DNA from: an uncultured Lachnospiraceae bacterium
Lineage (GTDB): Bacteria > Bacillota > Clostridia > Lachnospirales > Lachnospiraceae
Direction: 5' to 3'
Assembly (NCBI GenBank): GCA_900316165.1
Contig: ONBW01000003.1
Span: 1 to 64,000, forward strand
Length of the DNA stretch: 64,000 nucleotides
Positions 17,158 to 26,846 of this stretch are shown piece after piece. The notes beneath the pieces were generated by a model. The model was not told the DNA's origin, ran no database searches, and worked only from the letters and a program-made list of their open reading frames with translations. How positions within the stretch are numbered: the first letter of the stretch is position 1; each line of letters opens with the position of its first letter. A program made the position numbers and the translations under genes.

Positions 17158-18360
17158 TTAGTTGTTTTCTATTGCTTCGTTTAAGTATGCCAGTTCCTGA
17201 GTTGTCTTCTTGCTGTATAGGGAAGCGGCAGAGAAGAGTGAGTAGCCGTTGCAGCCACATTCTTTCAAGACACTGTACTCGTCTGAGAGGTTTGTATCGC
17301 TGTTTATCCAGCCGTGATCAGTACTGTATTCGCTGCCACAGCGATAGAGGGCTAAAGCTGCGTATTTGGTCTTGCCCAGTTTATCCAGATTCGGGTCCAT
17401 AAACTGGGTGAGGCGGTTTGTAAACATAGCAGTTCCGCCATCTTTGCCCCAGTCATCAGTCCAGTAGAGCTGAGGCATCAGGTAGTCGATGTAGCCGTCC
17501 TTTGAAAGCCAGGTTTTTACGTCAGCGCCTGCAGAAAGGTCATTTGTGAGATTGCCCTGAGGGGCGATACCAAAGGTAGCATTTGGATTTGCTGTCTTGA
17601 TCCTGTTGTAGACTCTTGCGATAAGCTTGTCTACATAGGCACACTTTTTGGCACTTGAGAGCTTTGCTGCAGAAGCAATAGTAAGAGTGATTTTATTCTT
17701 TACAATATTCTTATAACCATACGAGGAACTAGTCGGGTACTTAGATGAAGCATTGTAGAAGTAGTCATCAAAAATAACTCCGTCCACATCGTACTTCATT
17801 ACCTCCTTAACAGCTTTTACAACTCTTGTCTGTGAGCTGGAGGCACCCGGGTTCAGATAGACGGATGAAGTGATCCTGTAAGGATTCATCCAGGCTATCA
17901 GCTTGATGTTCTGGGCGTGAGCCTCTTCGGTCATTATCTGAAGCGGATCGAAGCTTAGGGTTTCGGAAGCAGACTGTGTAGAATTGTCATCGCCAAGTGC
18001 TTTTGCAGCTGGAGAAATCCAGGTCATGGCCGGGAAGAGTTTACTTTTCCAGGCAGCATCATCGTTTGAACGAACCTGCATATATACGGTGTTCAGATGG
18101 TAATTGCTGAGGTTCGTAAGAAACTTTTTCGCATTGGCTCTGAAAGTGGCTTCATCATCAGTACAGAGGCCTATATTTTTATTTGAATAATCATAAATAG
18201 AAAGCCAGATACCACGAACTTCGTCGTCATCTTCATCTGTTTCGGCAGCCTTCGCTGAAGTGGCTGTGCCTGAAGCCAGGTGAGTAAGGCCAAAAGCTGT
18301 AACACCGGTAAGGGCTACAGCGGCTGAAATGATAAGAGCAGTTATTTTTTTCTTAAACAT
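17158..18360 (-). CDS. Secreted family-10-like glycosyl hydrolase (GHL10 type)
   Basis: This secreted protein has 400 residues with a signal peptide (about 1-37, cut near AKAAE). The body matches the GHL10/DUF187 TIM-barrel family: EVRGIWLSIYDYS, LNTVYMQVRSNDDA, IKLIAWMNPYRI, YDVDGVIFDDYFY and FGIAPQGN. Members are thought to act on cell-wall or surface glycans, but substrates are poorly known. GGAGGAA precedes the ATG. It lies 15 bases downstream of the amidase gene on the same strand, so the two form a secreted wall-enzyme operon from the promoter at 21191. Confidence 0.85.
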   Translation of the reverse strand: MFKKKITALIISAAVALTGVTAFGLTHLASGTATSAKAAETDEDDDEVRGIWLSIYDYSNKNIGLCTDDEATFRANAKKFLTNLSNYHLNTVYMQVRSNDDAAWKSKLFPAMTWISPAAKALGDDNSTQSASETLSFDPLQIMTEEAHAQNIKLIAWMNPYRITSSVYLNPGASSSQTRVVKAVKEVMKYDVDGVIFDDYFYNASSKYPTSSSYGYKNIVKNKITLTIASAAKLSSAKKCAYVDKLIARVYNRIKTANPNATFGIAPQGNLTNDLSAGADVKTWLSKDGYIDYLMPQLYWTDDWGKDGGTAMFTNRLTQFMDPNLDKLGKTKYAALALYRCGSEYSTDHGWINSDTNLSDEYSVLKECGCNGYSLFSAASLYSKKTTQELAYLNEAIENN

Positions 18361-18375
18361 TTATTCCTCCATATA

Positions 18376-21159
18376 TCAAGATTTAAGCATTGGTGCGATG
18401 TAATTGTTCACGAGGTTGTAGCCGTAATTATTTGAGCTGGCCCAGCCACGGCTTATTGCAACCCTGTCGCCAGCTTCGCCTGTAGTATAGTGATTATCCT
18501 TTATTCCAAGCCACTCCACATACGGTGCCATCCCGATGATGCTCGATGAAGCGCGTGGATCTGGAACTACAACTGTACCTGATGGCCATCCACTTATGGC
18601 AGGAATAGTGGAATATGACGGTGTGTTTCCATCTGTCGTCGCATAGAGTGACAGGTGGATTGCCTGAGCGCGGATGCCAACTCTTACAGCGTCAGCGGCA
18701 GCTGCGTCAGGTGTGGCATAGCCAAGAGCGCTGTAGTAGGATCTCGCATAAGATACAAAGTCCATACCGCACGCACCGCCATCCAAGGCACCAATTCCTC
18801 CAAAGTTACACTGCTCAGGTTCTACACTTCCTCCAAAGGACAGGAAACCTGTTTCATTGCAGATCTGGGCGAAGAGAACCTCAGCCTTTATCCCGGCTTT
18901 GTTTGCCTCTTCGTAGACTATCTGTGTAAATTCATTAATCGTAGGTGCACCGTACTGGGCGTAGATATCTGTAGGATAGGAAGTCTTCTTTTTGGCCACC
19001 TGCGCATTGAAGTAGCGGGCCATCTGCTGCGGGTTGGTTGAAGACGCACCCTTTATCGTATATGGTGTGGTGCCAACTGCTGCTTCGCTGGCTGGTCCGA
19101 AATAGTTCTTGCCTGATTTGATAAATGCGCGGACACTGTAAGTATAAGTGGTGCGCTTTTTCAGGCCTTTTACTGTGACCTCATTTATATCATCGCCACG
19201 AACAGAAGTAACTCTCTTTCCGTTCTGGTCTATTACCTGATAGCCTGTAACGCCCTCTACCGGATACCAGTGAAGAGTAAGAGAAGTCTCGGAAGCTGGG
19301 GTCACATAATCTTTTATGTCACTGTCGTAGTCTGTCACATCAGAATCGGATTTGACAGCTGTATATGCACTGCGCCACTTGATAACAGCACCTTTTACCT
19401 GTTCAGCAGCGGGTTTTTTATTAGACGAATTTACTGTGGCCTGAGCAGCCATTGTGCCATCAGATGAAGTAGTAGAAGTATTATCAGATGGGGTTGTAGT
19501 ATCAGTATTTTCAGGCTCGCCCGGAGTCGTAAATGACAGTACATTTGAGTAGCTGCCCCAATATGTCTTCGTGTACGGTGAGTGTACTGACTTACGGTAG
19601 AAGCGCAGCTTGTAGCTGTAAGTAGTACCAGGCTCTAAGGCAGTATCAGTGTAGGTCAGCTCCTTTGTACCGGCGTCGACCTTCGCATATGAGCCATCAG
19701 CTTCTTTCTTATAGAGTCTGTACGTGACATCAGGATCAACTGAAGCTGTCCAGTTGAAGACGATGCTCTTTCCATCAGCTGACATGGTTCCACTAAGTGT
19801 GGAAGCAGCATCCGCATCCGTAGTAACAGTTGCTTTGCCCTTTACACAGGTGCCCCAGACATTCGTATTACCAGACTTGTAATAGGCCTTTACGGTGTAG
19901 TCGTATTTCGTGTTCTTTGAAACGTTCTCATCGGTGTAGCTGGAGACACTCTTCTTTATAGTAGTTACCTTGGTATACTTGCCGTCGTTTGTGCTCTTAT
20001 AGATTCGGTATCCAGTTGCAGACGGATCTTTTACCCAGGTAACCTTAACCCTTGAAAGTCCATTGTCGACAGCAGATACCATCTCAGTATCCTTAGGCTG
20101 AAGCTTGACTGAGATACCGTCTCTGTTATAGCTCTGGGATCTGCCGCTGTCATTTCTGCCTATAACTGTATAATAGTATGTCGTACCATAGGAAGCAGTA
20201 CTGTCAGTAAAAGAGGTTTCGGTAGTAGTTCTGGCAATCTCTTTGTATCTGCCATTTTTACCAGTTTTTCTAAAGACTATATACTCTGATGCATTTGCAG
20301 CAGGATTCCAGGTAATGCTGACGTCGTTTGCATTTCCAGTGGCTTTCGCAGAAGTAAGTGTAACTGCATCAGGATAAACTGTGTCGTCATCACTCTTTAA
20401 ACTCAGGTTAAAAGAAGCAGCTATGCCTTCAGCATCGGCAGCGGCCATTTTTGCAATCTTTTCATCAGAGTTTAAGTATGTGGTCACATCGTGTTTACTC
20501 GAGATAAAAGCACCTTCGACGATTATTCCTGGAATATTATGCAGCTTTGAAGTCCTGATAACTGCATAGTAGTCAGCAAGGCTTCCGTCAGGATAATGAG
20601 TGACTGTTGAAGTCCTTGTTTTTATCTGCCTGTCAAAAAGCCCCAATGCCGTAAGGCTCTTACGGATATTCGTTGCCATAAGCTTTCCGACAGTGAAAGC
20701 ATTTGTATCATAGTGGTTATTCGGATAGTAGATCTCACAGCCATTAGGAGCGGATGAAGAAGCAGAATTCAGATGAATCGAAACAAAGGCGTCAGCACCA
20801 ACAGATGCAGCATAGGCCGTTCTGTCAGAGAGTCCGACATAGGTGTCGTTTGTTCTCGATAAGTAAACCTTCACATGTGAATACTCTTCGAGCTTGGTCT
20901 GTACAGCTTTTGCAATCTTAAGAGTCAGGTCCTTTTCCTTGTACCCATTTCCGACTGCGCCTGAATCTGAACCACCGTGGCCAGCATCAATGACTATTAC
21001 AGTGTCGGTTTCATCAGTTGTGATGGGGTCGTAGGGACTGCCCGCCGTATCTACAGCTTCCGCTGTTACAGTATTTTTTTGAGTAAAAAATAAAAGACCG
21101 CTGAGTGAGGTGACTGTCATCGCAGCAGCCAGAATTAATGAACAAATCTGTTTTTTCAA
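18376..21159 (-). CDS. Secreted N-acetylmuramoyl-L-alanine amidase with fibronectin III and glucosaminidase-like domains
   Basis: This 927-residue modular wall hydrolase starts with a signal peptide (about 1-36). An Amidase_3 domain follows (about 53-245) with zinc and catalytic motifs DAGHGG, the Glu in KEKDLT, SIHLNS and VEGAF. Four fibronectin III modules span about 265-710, interrupted by a Ser/Thr-rich linker near 555-600. The end (about 725-927) resembles a glucosaminidase/lysozyme domain (EVLFAQICNETGF, the Glu being the likely catalyst, then CNFGGIGA). It should cut both stem peptides and glycan. The start codon is TTG, six bases after AGGTAGG; the next ATG would destroy the signal peptide. 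Confidence 0.88.
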   Translation of the reverse strand: MKKQICSLILAAAMTVTSLSGLLFFTQKNTVTAEAVDTAGSPYDPITTDETDTVIVIDAGHGGSDSGAVGNGYKEKDLTLKIAKAVQTKLEEYSHVKVYLSRTNDTYVGLSDRTAYAASVGADAFVSIHLNSASSSAPNGCEIYYPNNHYDTNAFTVGKLMATNIRKSLTALGLFDRQIKTRTSTVTHYPDGSLADYYAVIRTSKLHNIPGIIVEGAFISSKHDVTTYLNSDEKIAKMAAADAEGIAASFNLSLKSDDDTVYPDAVTLTSAKATGNANDVSITWNPAANASEYIVFRKTGKNGRYKEIARTTTETSFTDSTASYGTTYYYTVIGRNDSGRSQSYNRDGISVKLQPKDTEMVSAVDNGLSRVKVTWVKDPSATGYRIYKSTNDGKYTKVTTIKKSVSSYTDENVSKNTKYDYTVKAYYKSGNTNVWGTCVKGKATVTTDADAASTLSGTMSADGKSIVFNWTASVDPDVTYRLYKKEADGSYAKVDAGTKELTYTDTALEPGTTYSYKLRFYRKSVHSPYTKTYWGSYSNVLSFTTPGEPENTDTTTPSDNTSTTSSDGTMAAQATVNSSNKKPAAEQVKGAVIKWRSAYTAVKSDSDVTDYDSDIKDYVTPASETSLTLHWYPVEGVTGYQVIDQNGKRVTSVRGDDINEVTVKGLKKRTTYTYSVRAFIKSGKNYFGPASEAAVGTTPYTIKGASSTNPQQMARYFNAQVAKKKTSYPTDIYAQYGAPTINEFTQIVYEEANKAGIKAEVLFAQICNETGFLSFGGSVEPEQCNFGGIGALDGGACGMDFVSYARSYYSALGYATPDAAAADAVRVGIRAQAIHLSLYATTDGNTPSYSTIPAISGWPSGTVVVPDPRASSSIIGMAPYVEWLGIKDNHYTTGEAGDRVAISRGWASSNNYGYNLVNNYIAPMLKS

Positions 21160-21190
21160 AATAACCTACCTTTCACTTCCCTCGGTTTCT

Positions 21191-21219
21191 ACTTTAACAT
21201 TCTTTCAGGTTGTTATCAA
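21191..21219 (-). promoter_or_regulatory. Promoter of the amidase operon
   Basis: On the - strand: TTGATA (21214-21219), 17 bases, TAAAGT (21191-21196), about 32 bases before the TTG start. Confidence 0.5.
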
Positions 21220-21345
21220 TTTTTTGCACAAATTTTACGAAAAAAAAGCGCCTGTATCCTGTCAATCTGTAAAAAAGTTTCAAGATTTTTTAAAGTTTCG
21301 GAGTATTTTTGTGGATTTTACGTTATTTTATTTTTATATGTATTG

Positions 21346-21354
21346 TGCTAGAAT
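21346..21354 (+). promoter_or_regulatory. Extended -10 promoter of the chimeric lipoprotein gene
   Basis: TGCTAGAAT lies in a very AT-rich stretch, 40 bases before the ATG. The -35 is not recognisable. Confidence 0.5.
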
Positions 21355-21394
21355 AAACTCTAACCGCGCATATTTATTATTGGAGGAAAAATAA

Positions 21395-22369
21395 ATGAAA
21401 ATCAGCAAAACTATTTTTGCAGTGCCAGTCATAGCAGCTATGCTTTTGACCGGCTGTGGTGGGAGTGCGGGAAACGGACAAGCCTCAGGTGATGCATTGA
21501 ATTTTTCAACAGCGTCAGGAGATGCCAGCAACGAGTTGGTAGTTTCAATAGGTGACGAAGCCGATACAGAGGTCTTGAATCAGATTGTTACTAATTTCAA
21601 AAAGGATAATCCAGATTTTCCGTACACTGTAAAGTCAGAAATTATCAGTGAATCTGATGCTTCAAATAAGGTACTCGGAGACATAAATGCTGCGCCGGAT
21701 ATTTTTACTTTCGCAGATGACCAGCTGAATGCTCTTACAGCATCAGGAATTCTTCAGCCGATAACAGATTCTTCTATTAAGAGTGAGAATCTCGATGCAG
21801 CCGATGATGCAGCTTCAATCGATGGAAAGCTCTATGCTTACCCTATGACAGCCGATAACGGTTATTTTTTGTATTATAACAAAAAATACTTCAAGGACTC
21901 TGACCTGGCTAAAATGGATGGAATCCTCGATGTGGCAGCCAAAAATGGCAAGAAAGTGACCATGGATATCGGAAATGGCTGGTATATGTATTCTTTCTTT
22001 GGCAATACCGGCATGAAGCTGACTCTCGCAGATGACGGACTTACGAATGTCTGCGACTGGAATTCAACTGATAACAAAATAAAAGGGATCGACGTAGCAA
22101 AGGCTATGTCTGCAATCGCCTCAAACAGTGGATTTGAAGCTGGCGGAGATGATGCCTTAAAAGCAGGAGCCGCCGATGGTTCAGTTATTGCAGACTCTAT
22201 CGGTTCTATTTCTAATTCTATCAGTGAGGGTGCTCAGGGAGTTACAGGCGCAGCAAACAGCACCCAGACTCTTGTAAATGATATGGATTCGATCACCCAG
22301 AGAATGGATGAGAACCAGAAGATAGCTAAGAATCTTAAGGATGAGACATCGGTATTTACAAACGTATGA
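21395..22369 (+). CDS. Chimeric lipoprotein: truncated sugar-binding protein fused to a chemotaxis receptor tail
   Basis: Residues 1-266 read as a family 1 extracellular solute-binding lipoprotein: lipobox LLTGC (Cys21), then LNQIVTNFKKDNPDFPY, APDIFTFADDQLNAL, LYAYPMTADNGYFLYYNKKYF. It stops at GAADGSVIA, where intact proteins of this family continue for another 130 or more residues. Residues 267-324 (SIGSISNSISEGAQGVTGAA...MDENQKIAKNLK) are the distal coiled coil of an MCP cytoplasmic domain. The join is near base 22192. The product would place a cytosolic receptor tail outside the cell, so it is probably a non-functional deletion product. GGAGG precedes the ATG. Its stop overlaps the next gene by four bases (ATGA). 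Confidence 0.75.
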   Translation: MKISKTIFAVPVIAAMLLTGCGGSAGNGQASGDALNFSTASGDASNELVVSIGDEADTEVLNQIVTNFKKDNPDFPYTVKSEIISESDASNKVLGDINAAPDIFTFADDQLNALTASGILQPITDSSIKSENLDAADDAASIDGKLYAYPMTADNGYFLYYNKKYFKDSDLAKMDGILDVAAKNGKKVTMDIGNGWYMYSFFGNTGMKLTLADDGLTNVCDWNSTDNKIKGIDVAKAMSAIASNSGFEAGGDDALKAGAADGSVIADSIGSISNSISEGAQGVTGAANSTQTLVNDMDSITQRMDENQKIAKNLKDETSVFTNV

Positions 22370-23607
22370 ATAAGAAATTAGTTTCATTAGTTTTATCAGC
22401 AGCAGTTGCGATAACCTGTTTTTGTGGCTGTGGTAAAAAAACTTCATACAAACCGCTTAAGGATGAGGATGATACAGTTTACACCATCGGCATGGTTTCT
22501 TCTGTTTCTGAGAATGACGATTTGAAAAAAGGTTTCGAAGATGCTGTATCAGATACCTTTGGTAAAGGTCACTATAAATTTGTAAATGCCACCTGCTCCT
22601 CCAAAAATGATACCGCTTCTATTCAGTCTCTTTTGGATCAGGGCGCTCAGCTTATTTTAACTGAGGACTGGAAGTCTCTCGTGGCTTCATACACATTGAC
22701 TCAGCAGGCATCAGATGATAAGGACAAAACTCCTGTTGTCTCAACGGGTGTAAATGATATTGCAGCAGCTCTTGGCATAGAGTATTCGGATGAGGATAAC
22801 AAGACTACAGGAGTGAATGTAACTGGGGTTACTCCGTCACCTGGTGTAAGCAGTAAGCTCTCTGAGCTGATTGAAACAGTGAAAAAGCCTAAACGTGTAG
22901 GCATCATTTATTCACCTGAGAACAGGGATGCTGTAAAAGAAAACAGACTTCTTGAGGAATATTTAAGCCAGGCTGGCATCGGATACCGCGAATTTATTCT
23001 GCCGACTTCTGCATACAAGTCTCTTATGAAAGACAGTGCCGAGGCGGAAGCGATAAAGAAGAGTGATGATATGGATCCTACTGTCCCACAGATCTCTGAT
23101 GATTTTGCTGGGTCACTTTTTCAGATTGCCAACGACTCACAGATTCTAGACTGGGAAAAGAAAGCACGCAGATCTTTAAAAAATGCCAGCTCCTCAAAAA
23201 TCATCAAAACTGCTGTGCAGCAGTGTGATGCATTATTTATCTCAAGTGGTTTTTCAGCAGGGACTGTAAAGAAGATAACAAGGGCCGCTAGAAATGCTGA
23301 CCTCGTTACATTTGGAAGCGATGATACTGCCGGCAGGTATTCTCTGATAACATTATGGGCAGATCCTTATGACAGTGGCTATCAGGCTGGTGAAATGGTT
23401 TATCAGATTCTTGTGAATGGCCAGAATCCGGGAGATATGCCAATTGCCTCTCAGTCAGAGGATTCCTTCCACAAGCTCTATAATGGTTCTTACGCTGAGG
23501 TCTTAGGACTCACTTTTCCAAAATCTTTCAGCGAGTATTCTTCATTTATGGCTTCATACGAGCCAGGTGAAGGTACTGAAAAAGTCAGTGACGAAGAAGA
23601 AAACTAA
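22366..23607 (+). CDS. ABC_sub_bind-type substrate-binding lipoprotein
   Basis: This 413-residue exported protein has a lipobox-like end of signal peptide (FCGC, Cys22). It matches the ABC_sub_bind/TrpX-like family: YTIGMVSSVSENDDLKKGFEDAV, LLDQGAQLILTEDW, TPVVSTGVNDIAAALGIE, TGVNVTGVTPSPGV, KKPKRVGIIYSPENRDAVKEN and, late, DALFISSGFSAGT. No permease or ATPase follows. Its start overlaps the receptor-tail reading frame upstream, so the ancestral order was probably MCP then this binding protein. That suggests it presents a ligand to a receptor rather than feeding a transporter (inference). Confidence 0.82.
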   Translation: MNKKLVSLVLSAAVAITCFCGCGKKTSYKPLKDEDDTVYTIGMVSSVSENDDLKKGFEDAVSDTFGKGHYKFVNATCSSKNDTASIQSLLDQGAQLILTEDWKSLVASYTLTQQASDDKDKTPVVSTGVNDIAAALGIEYSDEDNKTTGVNVTGVTPSPGVSSKLSELIETVKKPKRVGIIYSPENRDAVKENRLLEEYLSQAGIGYREFILPTSAYKSLMKDSAEAEAIKKSDDMDPTVPQISDDFAGSLFQIANDSQILDWEKKARRSLKNASSSKIIKTAVQQCDALFISSGFSAGTVKKITRAARNADLVTFGSDDTAGRYSLITLWADPYDSGYQAGEMVYQILVNGQNPGDMPIASQSEDSFHKLYNGSYAEVLGLTFPKSFSEYSSFMASYEPGEGTEKVSDEEEN

Positions 23608-23611
23608 TGAA

Positions 23612-23645
23612 AGTCTCCTGGTTTTTGAAACTGGGAGGCTTTTTA
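23612..23645 (+). terminator. Intrinsic terminator
   Basis: A 13-base-pair stem with G-T pairs (AGTCTCCTGGTTT with AAACTGGGAGGCT) is followed by TTTTT. It ends the lipoprotein pair. Confidence 0.85.
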
Positions 23646-23715
23646 TGTACACATGACAGTGTACGTTTCTGGTCGTTTATGCTCATTTATCGGCAATTTT
23701 TGCATTTTCGTTCTG

Positions 23716-23744
23716 TTGAGATGGATTCTGAGCAGTGTTATAAT
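23716..23744 (+). promoter_or_regulatory. Promoter of glpK
   Basis: TTGAGA, 17 bases, TATAAT, with TG one base before the -10 (TGTTATAAT). Confidence 0.75.
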
Positions 23745-23771
23745 GGTTTCGGGGTAAAAATTACAGTATAG

Positions 23772-25283
<1,512 letters not shown>

Positions 25284-25286
25284 AAA

Positions 25287-25312
25287 AACGGGGCTCGAAA
25301 GAGCCCCGTTTA
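25287..25312. terminator. Bidirectional terminator between glpK and trxA
   Basis: AACGGGGCTC, loop GAAA, GAGCCCCGTT: a ten-base-pair stem. The A-run at 25282-25288 gives a U-tract for the - strand transcript. Confidence 0.88.
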
Positions 25313-25347
25313 CTATGCGTTTTTGATAATCGGTTTTGCTGCGCTGA

Positions 25348-25665
25348 TTACTTTGCAGAATTTATCATATCGATGAGCTGCTCCCTTGTATGAACACCGA
25401 CAGCCTTCTGTACGACCTCGCCGTTCTTGAAAACAAGAAGGGTAGGGATGCTCATTACATTGTACTTCTCTGCAATATCGGAATTCTCATCTACATCGAG
25501 CTTTCCAATCTTTACATCTGTGAGCTCATCAGCGAGCTTCTCTACGATAGGTCCCTGCATACGGCAAGGTGCGCACCAGGTAGCCCAAAGGTCTACAAGA
25601 ACCGGCTTGTCTGACTGTAAAACCTCTGAATCAAAATTATCTGAAGTAAACTTTAAAACTGCCAT
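25348..25665 (-). CDS. trxA: Thioredoxin
   Basis: This 105-residue thioredoxin reduces protein disulfides in the cytosol. The active site is WCAPC (Cys31, Cys34), a known variant of WCGPC. The fold motifs PVLVDLWATW, KLDVDEN and the cis-proline segment SIPTLLVFKNGE are intact. AGGAGA precedes the ATG. No thioredoxin reductase gene is adjacent. Confidence 0.95.
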   Translation of the reverse strand: MAVLKFTSDNFDSEVLQSDKPVLVDLWATWCAPCRMQGPIVEKLADELTDVKIGKLDVDENSDIAEKYNVMSIPTLLVFKNGEVVQKAVGVHTREQLIDMINSAK

Positions 25666-25705
25666 TTTATTCTCCTTTTTTAAATAACTCTTCGTTACAA
25701 CTGCT

Positions 25706-25734
25706 ACTATATCATGAAATTAGATTGTACGCAA
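25706..25734 (-). promoter_or_regulatory. Promoter of trxA
   Basis: On the - strand: TTGCGT, 17 bases, TATAGT (-10 at 25706-25711), 41 bases before the ATG. Confidence 0.6.
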
Positions 25735-25765
25735 TACATTTTTTGAAAAATTAACAAATTTCTTT

Positions 25766-26674
25766 TTACACGCGCAGAATTGATGAGATTCTCGACAGCA
25801 CATTGTCAGGGAGCAGCGGTCCTATCAGGAAGTCTAAGAATGAGACTATCGATGGGGTTGAAACCAGGCCGCGGCGATAAATAGTTCTTAGGCTTCTTCT
25901 TACGATAGTCTCTGTCTTTGCAGAGAGGAACGGTGAAGACTTGTGTCCGGAGACAGTCTCAATAAATCCGGTATCGCGGATCCAGTAAGGGCAGATGGCC
26001 GTTACGGTTATTTTTTCATGAGAAAGTTCCTGACGAAGTGCACGGCTGTAGCTTAAGACAAAGGCTTTTGAGGCTGAGTAGGTGTTAAAGCCCTTAAGTG
26101 ACTGGAAAGCGGCGATTGAGGCGATATTTACGATGCGCGATCCGGCTTTCATATACGGCAGGCAGACATGGATCATCGCGACTGTGGCCGAGTCATTTAA
26201 GGCTATCATCTGCTGCTCGCCGTCATTTCCTATCTGCTCAGTAGTGCCGGACAGACCGAAGCCTGCGCAGTTAATTAATAGACTCACCTGATAGTTACCT
26301 GACTCGAGCTGCTTTTTTATCAAATCAAAGGAAGCCTCTTTTGTAAGGTCGGCCGGGAGAACCTTTGCCGGGACCTGTATCTCATCAGAGAGCGCCTTAA
26401 GCTTATCCTCGCTTCTTGCGATAAGCCAGAATTCGTCGATATCGAACTTTTCCATCTGGTCTTTAAGCGCGCGCACGTAGCCACGGCCGAGACCGCTTGA
26501 GGCGCCGGTGATAACGGCTATTTTTTTATGAGAGAACTTATCAGATGTCCTTTGAAGGTGCCTGAGGCGGATGGTCTCTATTACAGCAATCACGATCCCC
26601 AACAGTCCCATCCAGAAAAAAATGTTGCCGGCGATACTTACTATTCTCGAATAGACTTCATTTACTATATGCAT
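25766..26674 (-). CDS. Short-chain dehydrogenase with N-terminal membrane helix
   Basis: This 302-residue SDR-family oxidoreductase has a predicted membrane helix at about residues 15-36, then the Rossmann motif TGASSGLG, NCAG (LLINCAGFGL), the catalytic Ser in VNIASIAAF and YSASK (Tyr/Lys). A C-terminal hydrophobic segment (FLDFLIGPLL) may also touch the membrane. This layout resembles membrane-linked 3-ketoacyl or sterol reductases, but the substrate is unknown. It has no obvious partner: trxA lies 100 bases downstream with its own promoter, and copA is divergent. Confidence 0.85.
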   Translation of the reverse strand: MHIVNEVYSRIVSIAGNIFFWMGLLGIVIAVIETIRLRHLQRTSDKFSHKKIAVITGASSGLGRGYVRALKDQMEKFDIDEFWLIARSEDKLKALSDEIQVPAKVLPADLTKEASFDLIKKQLESGNYQVSLLINCAGFGLSGTTEQIGNDGEQQMIALNDSATVAMIHVCLPYMKAGSRIVNIASIAAFQSLKGFNTYSASKAFVLSYSRALRQELSHEKITVTAICPYWIRDTGFIETVSGHKSSPFLSAKTETIVRRSLRTIYRRGLVSTPSIVSFLDFLIGPLLPDNVLSRISSILRV

Positions 26675-26722
26675 ATTAACTTTCCAATCTGATTATCCTA
26701 AGCTGATTTATTGGTATAGACT

Positions 26723-26752
26723 ATTATAGTGAAGTCATCATGGGTTTTGCAA
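26723..26752 (-). promoter_or_regulatory. Promoter of the short-chain dehydrogenase gene
   Basis: On the - strand: TTGCAA (26747-26752), 18 bases, TATAAT (26723-26728), 49 bases before the ATG. Confidence 0.55.
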
Positions 26753-26781
26753 GCTCTATTCAAATCTGCGGTAAAAAGCAC

Positions 26782-26810
26782 TTGACATATACCCCTAGAG
26801 GGTATATTAT
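26782..26810 (+). promoter_or_regulatory. Promoter of copA
   Basis: TTGACA (26782-26787), 17 bases, TATTAT. The spacer is filled by a CsoR-type operator, so bound repressor would block RNA polymerase directly. Confidence 0.75.
26789..26805. promoter_or_regulatory. CsoR-type operator 1 (copA spacer)
   Basis: ATACCCCTAGAGGGTAT is a near-perfect palindrome of the G/C-tract type bound by CsoR repressors. It lies between the -35 and -10 of copA. Confidence 0.8.
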
Positions 26811-26818
26811 AATCACAG

Positions 26819-26835
26819 ATACCCGGAAGGGGTAT
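26819..26835. promoter_or_regulatory. CsoR-type operator 2 (copA leader)
   Basis: ATACCCGGAAGGGGTAT, 13 bases after operator 1 and 11 bases before the copA ATG. The 30-base centre-to-centre distance is about three helical turns. Confidence 0.75.
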
Positions 26836-26846
26836 TAGAGATTGCT

